The notes under the pieces are model-generated. The model was not told where the DNA came from. It saw only the letters and a program-made list of their open reading frames with translations, and searched no databases. Shown here piece after piece: positions 1 through 5,601 of a stretch of 6,647 nucleotides of DNA. Position 1 is the first letter of the stretch. Each line of letters opens with the position of its first letter. This stretch comes from Acidobacteriota bacterium. Lineage in GTDB: Bacteria > Acidobacteriota > Vicinamibacteria > Vicinamibacterales > CAVVIG01. The stretch covers positions 631 through 7,277 of the forward strand of contig QHWL01000139.1 in assembly GCA_003222555.1 (NCBI GenBank). Reading direction: 5' to 3'. The position numbers and the translations under genes are program-made.

Positions 1-1
1 C

Positions 2-1201
2 GCGGCGATCCACCTCGGCGTCCGGGCTCACGCGGAGTATCCGTTCTCGCCTATGAAGGAAGGGGACGCGATCGATTTCGGCCGCGTTCGTCTCCGGGTG
101 CTCGAAACACCTGGGCACACGGCGGAGTCGATCTCGATTCTCGTCTACGATCTCGAGCGCGATGCCGTCCGCCCGCATGCCGTATTGACGGGCGACACCT
201 TGTTTGTCGGCGACGTCGGCCGGCCCGATCTGAGAGCGTCGCTCGGATGGTCCGCAATCGATCTCGGGCGCCTCCTGTACGAATCGCTCCACACAAAACT
301 GCTGCCGCTGCCCGATGACACGCTGGTTTATCCGGCGCACGGCCCGGGATCGCTCTGCGGAAAGAATCTCGGCACGCAAACCGTTTCGACCATGGGCGAC
401 CAGCGCCGATCGAACTACGCTCTCCAGCAGATGTCGCGGGACGAATTCGTGGCGCTCGTCACGGCCGATCAGCCCGACGCACCGCCTTACTTCACCTACG
501 ATGCGGTCCTGAATTCGAAGGAGCGGCAGACGCTGGAGACAATCCTCGGGCGCGTCCTGACGCCGCTATCATTGGAACAGGTGATGGCCAGCGCAGACGC
601 TGGCGCTCAACTGCTCGACGTTCGCGACCCGAACGAGAACGCTCAAAGCCATTTGAGGGGGAGCATCAACGTCGGGCTGGCAGGCCAGTACGCGACCTGG
701 GCGGGCACGGTGCTTACCCGCGAACGGGCGATCGTGCTCATCGCGGAGCCGGGTCGCGAGCAGGAGGCGGCGACCAGGCTCGGCCGCATCGGCTTCGACG
801 AGATTGCCGGGTATCTCGCGGGCGGCATGCATGCGCTCGCAGCCCGCCCCGATCTGCTCGCTCGAACCGAGCGAACAACCGCCGCTGCCGTGGCGGCGGA
901 ACTGGGCTCTCCGGCGCCGCCGGTCGTGCTCGATGTGCGCACGCGGTCGGAGTGGCAGAGCAAGCGGATCGCCGGCAGCGTCAACGTGCCCTTGAACCAG
1001 CTCCAGGCACGGATCGCGGAGCTGCCCCGCAATCGGCGGATCGTGGTTCACTGTGCGGGTGGATACCGGTCGTCAATTGCGATTAGCATGCTGCAGTGCC
1101 ACGGGCTCGAGCTTCTCGCGGAGCTTGCTGGCGGCATGGCGGCATGGGAAGCGGCGAAGTTGCCGGCGTCAAACCGAACGGTCGCGTCGGCGCTCGTCTG
1201 A
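2..1201 (+). CDS. CstB-like persulfide dioxygenase (MBL fold) with two rhodanese domains, 5'-partial
   Basis: The reading frame is open to the left edge, so the true start lies outside the window; residues here are numbered from the internal Met at 53. The MBL part shows TPGHTAES (His22), LTGDTLF (Asp48) and VYPAHGPGSLCGK (His95), the downstream metal ligands of ETHE1-like persulfide dioxygenases. The HxHxDH motif should lie in the missing N-terminus, perhaps 60-80 residues. A first rhodanese domain (about 175-265) has LLDVRDPNE and YLAGGM but no cysteine anywhere. A second (about 283-372) has VLDVRTRSEW and the loop HCAGGYRS with catalytic Cys334. This order, dioxygenase then pseudo-rhodanese then active rhodanese, matches staphylococcal CstB, which oxidises persulfides to sulfite and makes thiosulfate. 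No signal peptide can be assessed. The downstream sulfite-oxidase-like gene fits the same pathway. The family is clear; the exact substrate is inferred. Confidence 0.9.
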   Translation, partial: AAIHLGVRAHAEYPFSPMKEGDAIDFGRVRLRVLETPGHTAESISILVYDLERDAVRPHAVLTGDTLFVGDVGRPDLRASLGWSAIDLGRLLYESLHTKLLPLPDDTLVYPAHGPGSLCGKNLGTQTVSTMGDQRRSNYALQQMSRDEFVALVTADQPDAPPYFTYDAVLNSKERQTLETILGRVLTPLSLEQVMASADAGAQLLDVRDPNENAQSHLRGSINVGLAGQYATWAGTVLTRERAIVLIAEPGREQEAATRLGRIGFDEIAGYLAGGMHALAARPDLLARTERTTAAAVAAELGSPAPPVVLDVRTRSEWQSKRIAGSVNVPLNQLQARIAELPRNRRIVVHCAGGYRSSIAISMLQCHGLELLAELAGGMAAWEAAKLPASNRTVASALV

Positions 1202-1229
1202 AGAGCCTGTGAGAAAATGCGACGTTTGA

Positions 1230-1255
1230 ACGCAGAGCTCGCCGAGCACGCAGAG
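1230..1255. repeat. ACGCAGAG short direct repeat
   Basis: Two exact copies of ACGCAGAG lie at 1230-1237 and 1248-1255, with a related CGCCGAG between them. Short CGCAGAG-rich tracts of this kind are familiar as dispersed intergenic repeats in some GC-rich genomes. That link is recalled rather than tested. Confidence 0.5.
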
Positions 1256-1323
1256 AGACCTTGGGGCATTTTTCTCGGCAGCCTCCGCGGTCTCCCGCCT
1301 CCGCTCGGCATGGTTTCCGAGCT

Positions 1324-1340
1324 TCGGCGAGGCTCGCCGA
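1324..1340. repeat. 7-bp hairpin inverted repeat
   Basis: The arms TCGGCGA (1324-1330) and TCGCCGA (1334-1340) are exact reverse complements around a GGC loop. No T-tract follows, so this is not an evident intrinsic terminator. It belongs to the cluster of inverted repeats in this gap. Confidence 0.6.
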
Positions 1341-1369
1341 CCAGCCTCCGCCAAGGCTACGGCAGGCCA

Positions 1370-1394
1370 CCCCAACGCGGCTGCCGCGTTGGGG
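1370..1394. repeat. Perfect 11-bp hairpin inverted repeat
   Basis: The arms CCCCAACGCGG (1370-1380) and CCGCGTTGGGG (1384-1394) are perfect reverse complements separated by CTG. The stem would be very stable in RNA or single-stranded DNA. There is no following U-tract, so a role as a mobile REP-like repeat or an RNA-stabilising or attenuating stem is as likely as termination. It lies about 110 bp upstream of the molybdoenzyme start. Confidence 0.75.
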
Positions 1395-1490
1395 ACCCCG
1401 GCGGTCCGCCGAAGCTTCAGCGAAGGCGGAAGCGCCTCCGGCGCGAAGGCGGCTGCGTTGACCGTGATTATCTCTGAAGCACGCGGACTC

Positions 1491-1497
1491 AAGGGGG
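1491..1497 (+). promoter_or_regulatory. Ribosome binding site for the sulfite oxidase-like gene
   Basis: The purine tract AAGGGGG lies four bases before the ATG at 1502. It supports this start over the later in-frame Met at 1565, which would cut into the N-terminal domain. Confidence 0.6.
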
Positions 1498-1501
1498 CGC
1501 A

Positions 1502-2899
1502 ATGGCGCTTTATGTTGTGCGACACCATCATGCAGCCGAACGCTGCCCTGCCCAGGATCCGTACATGGGCGCCACGCTGCTGAATCACATGAGCCGCCCG
1601 AACGTCAGGCAGCATGGGGTGGAGATCAAAGGCGAGGCCGTCGTCCAGGGCGAGCACACGCTGTACCTGATCGTCGAAGCTCCCAACGAAGACTGCTTGC
1701 ACGAGTTCATGAGTCCATTCCAGCAAGCAGGCAGCGTCGACATCTACCTTGCTTCGACTTGCGCCCGTGTGGTCGCCAGCGGCGGCTGCGGTGGGGCGAT
1801 GCCGGCAAGCGAGATGGGGCCGGCGTTGGATCCCGAAGAGACATGCCAGCAGGCGATTGAGGCAGGCCTGGTCGTCCATCGCGCGCATCCCTTGAACTGT
1901 GAGACCTCAATCCCTGCGCTCGTCGGCGGCGTCGTCATGCCGAATGCCCATTTTTACGTTCGCAATCACTTTCAGAATCCCGACCTCGACCCCGCCACGT
2001 TCCGGCTCACGGTGAGCGGCCTCGTCGAACGGCCGCTCGGGTTCAGCCTGCGCGAGCTCCACAACATGCGATCGCAAACGATCGTGGCGACTCTCGAGTG
2101 TGCCGGTAACGGCCGGGCGATGTTCGACCCGCCGGTTGGGGGCGAGAAATGGAACCTCGGCGCTGTGAGCACGGCCGAGTGGACTGGTGTGCCGCTGGTG
2201 GAAATTCTCGATCGTGCCGGCGTGCGGACGGCCGCGCGCGAGGTGCTGTTCCGCGGCGCGGACGGCGGAACGGCGGACGGCCACTCGGGGCCGGTGCGCT
2301 TCGAGCGCAGTCTCGGGCTCGATCGGGCTCGTGACGCCGAGGTGCTGCTGGCTTATGCGATGAACGGCGAAGCGCTCCCCCACCAACACGGCTATCCTCT
2401 GCGTCTGATCGTCCCCGGCTGGTATGCCGTGGCCTCCGTGAAGTGGCTCACGGAAATCGAGCTCATCGACCGGCCGTTCGACGGACCCTTTCAAGCGGAA
2501 AAGTATTGGTATGAATCGGAACGCAATGGCGAGATCGTCCGCGAGCCGGTCACGCTGCAGAAGGTGCGGGCGTTGATCACTGACCCGGCGGCCAACCAGG
2601 AGGTCGAGTGCGGAGACCTGGCCATCCGTGGCGTGGCGTGGTCGGGCGCCGCGTCGATTGCGCGAGTGGAAGTGAGCGTCGGCGGCGGCAGTTGGCAGGA
2701 GGCGCGCCTGGTCGGCGAGCGCAAGCGTCACAGTTGGCAGTGGTGGGAGCTCGTCACGCGCATCGAGGAGCCGGGTGTTGCCAACCTGCGCGTCCGCGCC
2801 ACCGATCTGGCCGGGCGCATCCAGCCCGAGCGCGCCGAATGGAACCGTCTGGGCTACGGCAACAACGCCATCCACGAGGTGCCGATCCGCATTGCGTGA
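1502..2899 (+). CDS. Sulfite oxidase-family molybdopterin enzyme with extra N-terminal domain
   Basis: The 465-residue product probably oxidises sulfite to sulfate at a molybdenum-molybdopterin centre. Residues about 125-325 form the oxidoreductase molybdopterin domain: HPLNCETSIPAL, FYVRNH (Arg154), TLECAGNGR with the presumed Mo-ligand Cys200 and Arg205, EKWNLGAVSTAEWTGVPL and PGWYAVASVKWL. Residues about 350-465 form the Mo-cofactor dimerisation domain, an immunoglobulin-like fold with VEVSVGGGSW and LRVRATDLAGR. The classical CAGNRR motif reads CAGNGR here. No cytochrome b5 or c domain and no Tat signal are seen, so it is probably cytoplasmic with an unknown electron acceptor. Residues 1-97 are an added small alpha/beta domain, possibly a ferredoxin-like dimeric fold resembling DUF4242 or DUF3303 (weak call), with His8-His9-His10 and Cys15, 65, 87 and 96. 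The neighbouring CstB-like gene would supply sulfite. Family assignment is firm; substrate and N-domain role are inferred. Confidence 0.9.
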   Translation: MALYVVRHHHAAERCPAQDPYMGATLLNHMSRPNVRQHGVEIKGEAVVQGEHTLYLIVEAPNEDCLHEFMSPFQQAGSVDIYLASTCARVVASGGCGGAMPASEMGPALDPEETCQQAIEAGLVVHRAHPLNCETSIPALVGGVVMPNAHFYVRNHFQNPDLDPATFRLTVSGLVERPLGFSLRELHNMRSQTIVATLECAGNGRAMFDPPVGGEKWNLGAVSTAEWTGVPLVEILDRAGVRTAAREVLFRGADGGTADGHSGPVRFERSLGLDRARDAEVLLAYAMNGEALPHQHGYPLRLIVPGWYAVASVKWLTEIELIDRPFDGPFQAEKYWYESERNGEIVREPVTLQKVRALITDPAANQEVECGDLAIRGVAWSGAASIARVEVSVGGGSWQEARLVGERKRHSWQWWELVTRIEEPGVANLRVRATDLAGRIQPERAEWNRLGYGNNAIHEVPIRIA

Positions 2900-2930
2900 C
2901 GCTTGCCAGAGCCGACGGAAAAAATGCGAT

Positions 2931-2954
2931 CACGAAGACACGAAAACACGAAAA
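2931..2954. repeat. Three tandem CACGAARA 8-bp units
   Basis: The units CACGAAGA (2931-2938), CACGAAAA (2939-2946) and CACGAAAA (2947-2954) follow one another directly. They begin 32 bp after the stop codon of the molybdoenzyme. Similar ACACGAAGACACGAA tracts are a familiar dispersed intergenic repeat in several GC-rich phyla (recalled, not tested). Confidence 0.65.
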
Positions 2955-3067
2955 GTAGCACACTCAGAGCAGCGAAGGCTTAGCGAACCAGCAGGCTAAA
3001 TATTGGATGACTTTAAGGTATTTAAAAGGAGTTAGAATCAAAATCGTGGTCTAAAGTGGAGCAGGAC

Positions 3068-3084
3068 GTGTCACAACGGGACAC
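3068..3084. repeat. GTGTC-N7-GACAC dyad
   Basis: GTGTC (3068-3072) and GACAC (3080-3084) are inverted arms with a 7-bp spacer, just after the AT-rich pocket. It could be an operator for a dimeric regulator or a small hairpin. A TGTC/GACA dyad resembles sites of some sigma-54 activators, but no correctly spaced sigma-54 promoter was found nearby. Confidence 0.3.
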
Positions 3085-3151
3085 AGGGCAGGCGCGTGTT
3101 TGCTGTGAGATGCGACCCGTGGAAATCGTCGTCGTCGCCAGGAATCCTGTC

Positions 3152-3163
3152 TCTAGGCCTAGA
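3152..3163. repeat. 12-bp perfect palindrome TCTAGGCCTAGA
   Basis: TCTAGG and CCTAGA are exact reverse complements with no spacer. The separate dyad CAGGA-A-TCCTG (3139-3149) ends only 2 bp upstream. The function is unknown; chance is possible. Confidence 0.5.
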
Positions 3164-3454
3164 TCCGCCAAATACGTGGAATCGTAGCTGGCGGCCAATT
3201 CGCGTCGGCTACGGCGGCGCCCATGGCAGGGGGCTTGCGATGTATTTCAGCGATGTTACTGAATCGTGCTGACGTGTTGTTGCTACTCTGTGCCGCCGCC
3301 GCGCGCCTTTCGCTCGGCGAAGCTGGAGTCCAGGTGTGGGGCCTCTTGCTCTGGCTGCGGCTCTTTGCGCTGGGCGGAGGATTCCCGATGCCGACCCCAG
3401 TGACCACATCGTAAAGCGACTCGGCCGCGCGCCTCGCCCATCACGCCCATCCCT

Positions 3455-3467
3455 GGCACCCGGTGCC
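3455..3467. repeat. 13-bp palindrome GGCACC-C-GGTGCC
   Basis: GGCACC (3455-3460) and GGTGCC (3462-3467) pair around a single C. It lies about 110 bp upstream of the possible promoter of the transporter operon, so an operator role is possible but unsupported. Confidence 0.4.
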
Positions 3468-3546
3468 CTTGCCGGAACCCCGACCTAACCAACCACGTAA
3501 CATCGAACATCGACTTGCGTTATCCACGATCCGTGATTGCCGAACG

Positions 3547-3564
3547 GTCCGGCTGAAGCCGGAC
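3547..3564. repeat. REP-like hairpin GTCCGGC/GCCGGAC
   Basis: The arms GTCCGGC (3547-3553) and GCCGGAC (3558-3564) are perfect inverted repeats around TGAA, and the inner T-A pair could extend the stem to 8 bp. The flanking text ACACTACGT also looks familiar from high-copy intergenic repeats of Acidobacteriota-like genomes. No transposase adjoins it. No T-tract follows, so it is more likely a REP-type element than a terminator. Confidence 0.6.
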
Positions 3565-3575
3565 ACTACGTCCAA

Positions 3576-3603
3576 TTGTCGGCAGTCCGGGTCGAAGTAA
3601 TAT
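3576..3603 (+). promoter_or_regulatory. Possible sigma-70-type promoter for the ABC transporter operon
   Basis: TTGTCG (3576-3581) and TAATAT (3598-3603) are separated by 16 bp and each match the consensus hexamers at four of six positions. The palindrome ATTGCAAT (3602-3609) overlaps the -10 and could be an operator. Transcription would start about 40 bp before the GTG at 3654. The match is modest and could be chance. Confidence 0.3.
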
Positions 3604-3653
3604 TGCAATCAGAACCACGCGCTCACACACCTAAGAGGCGCTCTTGAGGCACC

Positions 3654-4889
3654 GTGACTGACTTGAAGCAGGATTTGGCTGCGCTGCGCATCGAGCGCGA
3701 GCCCGAGCGTCCGGGCGTGGCCCGATGGATCGTTTGGATCGTCGTGCTCGTTTTCGTCGGCGGCGCCGGCTTGGGTGCCTGGAAATGGGTGACGCGCGAA
3801 CGTCCGATCGAAGTTCAAGTCGCCGTAGCCACCGAGCGGGCGGCCGGCACCCAGGCGGCCGTGCTGAACGCCTCGGGCTACGTCACGGCGCGGCGTCGGG
3901 CGACCGTGTCCTCGAAGATCACGGGCAAGGTCGTCGAAGTGAACGTGGAAGAGGGCATGGCCGTCAGACAGGGCCAGGTGCTCGCGCGGCTCGACGACTC
4001 GACCCCTAAAGCATCGCTCGCCCTCGCCATTGCGCAGGCTGAGTCGGCGCGGAAGGCCGTGAATGAGAACGAAGTACATCTCGCGCAGGCACGTCTGACG
4101 CTCGGCCGAACTACCGAGCTCCTGAGAAGCGGCGCCGTCTCTCAGTCCGATGTCGATCTGGCGAAAACCGACGTGGACGGCACCCAGGCGCGCATCAACG
4201 CGTTGCGCGAGCAGGTCAATGTCGCCGAGCGGCAGGTGGAATTGCAGCGGACCGACCTCGACAATACAATCATCCGGGCGCCGTTCTCAGGCATCGCCAT
4301 TTCCAAAGACGCGCAGCCGGGCGAGATGGTGTCGCCGGTCTCGGCCGGCGGAGGCTTCACGCGCACCGGCATCAGCACCGTTGTTGACATGCGCTCGCTG
4401 GAGATCGAAGTCGATGTCAACGAGAGCTACATCAATCGAGTTCACCCCGGCCAGCACGTGTCGGCGGTACTCGACGCCTACCCGGACTGGCAGATTCCCG
4501 CGCACGTCATCACCATCGTGCCGACGGCCGATCGCCAGAAAGCCACCGTGCTCGTGCGGATTGGGTTCGAACAGCTGGATCCGCGCCTCCTCCCCGACAT
4601 GGGCGTGAAGGTGACATTCCTGCGCGAGGAAGACGAAGCAGCCGCGCCGACCAGGGCGGCGCAGCCGACGACACTCGTGCCGAACGCCAGTATCCTCAAC
4701 GGCCAGACTGACAACGGAAACGGCTTCGTGTTCGTGGTCGCCGGCGAGGCTGTCGAGCGACGCGCCGTCAAGGTTGGGGGCGCCGACGGCGACCGTGTCG
4801 AGGTGGTCGCCGGTCTTCGCCCCGGCGAACGGGTGGTTGTGTCGCCGCCTTCGAACCTGATCGACGGCGCCAAGGTGGTGGTGAAGTGA
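3654..4889 (+). CDS. HlyD/MacA-like periplasmic adaptor of an ABC exporter
   Basis: This 411-residue protein should link an inner-membrane ABC transporter to an outer-membrane channel. A short cytoplasmic N-terminus is followed by one membrane anchor at about 24-46 (RWIVWIVVLVFVGGAGLGAW); there is no lipobox. A lipoyl half-motif at about 80-115 (ASGYVTARRRATVSSKITGKV) leads into a helical hairpin at about 118-203 rich in Ala, Glu, Gln and Leu. The second lipoyl half, TIIRAPFSGIAI, is at 205-216. A beta-barrel covers about 248-325 and a membrane-proximal domain about 340-411, with VPNASI and GLRPGERVVV. The start is GTG, with GAGG at 3646-3649 four bases upstream. The length is normal for the family. 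The ATPase follows after 19 bp. The cargo is unknown: a macrolide, peptide or lipid-linked substrate are all possible. Confidence 0.92.
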   Translation: MTDLKQDLAALRIEREPERPGVARWIVWIVVLVFVGGAGLGAWKWVTRERPIEVQVAVATERAAGTQAAVLNASGYVTARRRATVSSKITGKVVEVNVEEGMAVRQGQVLARLDDSTPKASLALAIAQAESARKAVNENEVHLAQARLTLGRTTELLRSGAVSQSDVDLAKTDVDGTQARINALREQVNVAERQVELQRTDLDNTIIRAPFSGIAISKDAQPGEMVSPVSAGGGFTRTGISTVVDMRSLEIEVDVNESYINRVHPGQHVSAVLDAYPDWQIPAHVITIVPTADRQKATVLVRIGFEQLDPRLLPDMGVKVTFLREEDEAAAPTRAAQPTTLVPNASILNGQTDNGNGFVFVVAGEAVERRAVKVGGADGDRVEVVAGLRPGERVVVSPPSNLIDGAKVVVK

Positions 4890-4908
4890 GGACGATAGGA
4901 GTCGCGAC

Positions 4909-5601
4909 GTGCCCGATGTAGCCACACTCGTCCGAATTACGGACGTTCACAAGCATTTCACGCGCGGCAGCGAGCGCATCGACGTGCTGAAAGGCGTGAA
5001 CCTCGAGATTCCCCAAGGCGACTTCCTGGCCCTCATGGGCCCGTCGGGCTCCGGCAAGACGACGCTGCTCAACCTGATGGGCGGCCTCGATCGGCCGACC
5101 GCCGGATCGGTGGATGTCGGTGGCGTGCCGATTACGACGCTCGGCGGGAGCAGGCTGTCAAAATGGCGCTCGCAGAACGTCGGCTTCGTCTTCCAGCTCT
5201 ACAACCTGCTGCCGGTGCTCACGGCCGAGCGCAACGTCGAGCTGCCGCTGCTTTTGACGAAGCTCTCGAAGAGTGAGCGGCGGAAACGGGTCGGCATCGC
5301 CCTCAAGGTCGTGGGCCTTGCCGACCGCGCGAAGCACTATCCGCGCCAGCTCTCGGGCGGACAGGAGCAACGCGTCGGGATCGCGCGGGCCATCGTGATC
5401 GACCCAACGCTGTTGCTCTGCGACGAGCCGACCGGCGATCTCGACCGGAAAGCGGGCGATGAAGTGCTCGAGCTTCTTCAGACGCTCAATCGAGAGCACC
5501 GGAAGACGATTGTCATGGTGACGCACGATCCGCACGCGGCCGAGCGCGCCAACCGGACACTGCATCTGGAGAAGGGCACGTTGATGGAGGCTGTCGCATG
5601 A
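4909..5601 (+). CDS. MacB/LolD-type ABC transporter ATP-binding protein
   Basis: This 230-residue cytoplasmic ATPase energises the adjoining permease. It has Walker A GPSGSGKT (44-51), Q-loop Gln96 in [12 protein letters not shown], signature LSGGQEQRV (148-155), Walker B LLLCDEP (168-174) with Glu173, D-loop GDLD (176-179) and switch His206 in MVTHD. All catalytic motifs are intact. The FQxYNLLPxLTAxxNVELPL segment is typical of the MacB/LolD/FtsE group, which works by mechanotransmission. The signature reads GQEQR where GQQQR is commonest, a mild variation. The GTG start has TAGGAG (4896-4901) seven bases upstream. It overlaps the permease start by 4 bp (ATGA), which implies translational coupling. 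MacB itself fuses ATPase and permease; here they are separate proteins, as in LolCDE-like systems. Confidence 0.95.
   Translation: MPDVATLVRITDVHKHFTRGSERIDVLKGVNLEIPQGDFLALMGPSGSGKTTLLNLMGGLDRPTAGSVDVGGVPITTLGGSRLSKWRSQNVGFVFQLYNLLPVLTAERNVELPLLLTKLSKSERRKRVGIALKVVGLADRAKHYPRQLSGGQEQRVGIARAIVIDPTLLLCDEPTGDLDRKAGDEVLELLQTLNREHRKTIVMVTHDPHAAERANRTLHLEKGTLMEAVA

Larger units (their letters stand above)
1202..1501. other. Repeat-rich intergenic region, no gene
   Basis: This 300-bp gap has several frames open in parallel, as expected for GC-rich repeats, and none gives a recognisable protein. It contains a short CGCAGAG direct repeat, two clear hairpins and further imperfect inverted sequence around 1345-1440 (TCCGCC on one side, GGCGGA on the other). 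No transposase is present. A TTGACC at 1458-1463 lacks a suitably spaced -10. The following gene may therefore be co-transcribed with the upstream one, or use a promoter I cannot recognise. Confidence 0.6.
2900..3653. other. Long intergenic region with repeats, no convincing gene
   Basis: No open frame here has family motifs or a good ribosome site. The left part carries CACGAA tandem repeats (2931-2954). About 2990-3060 is markedly AT-rich compared with its surroundings. A GTGTC/GACAC dyad lies at 3068-3084, an 11-bp dyad CAGGA-A-TCCTG at 3139-3149, and further palindromes at 3152-3163 and 3455-3467. A GAGTCCAGGTG-type stretch near 3328-3338 resembles common intergenic repeat debris. The right end has a REP-like hairpin and a possible promoter for the efflux operon. 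It looks like a patchwork of repeat remnants between two transcription units. Confidence 0.6.

Noticed and set aside
1230..1260. CRISPR-type array
   Set aside because: There are only two 8-bp copies with a short gap; repeat length and number are far below a CRISPR array.
1458..1463. TTGACC as a -35 for the molybdoenzyme gene
   Set aside because: No -10-like hexamer is present at 16-18 bp spacing.
1169..1888. 239-residue frame on the - strand
   Set aside because: It overlaps the confident + strand molybdoenzyme gene and the repeat-rich gap; its sequence is that of a GC-rich shadow frame.
1907..2875. 322-residue frame on the - strand
   Set aside because: It lies wholly antisense to the molybdoenzyme gene and has no protein family motif.
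3080..3110. Sigma-54-like promoter near GGCAGGCGCG...TTTGCT
   Set aside because: The GG and GC elements do not have the required spacing (off by one or three bases), despite the nearby TGTC/GACA dyad.
3223..3414. Small hydrophobic 63-residue frame, + strand
   Set aside because: It has no clear ribosome site or recognisable family, it overlaps equally open frames on the other strand, and part of it looks like intergenic repeat debris.
3454..3472. Sigma-54-like TGGCAC...TTGC
   Set aside because: TGGCAC and TTGC are separated by nine bases instead of five; the sequence is better described as a palindrome.
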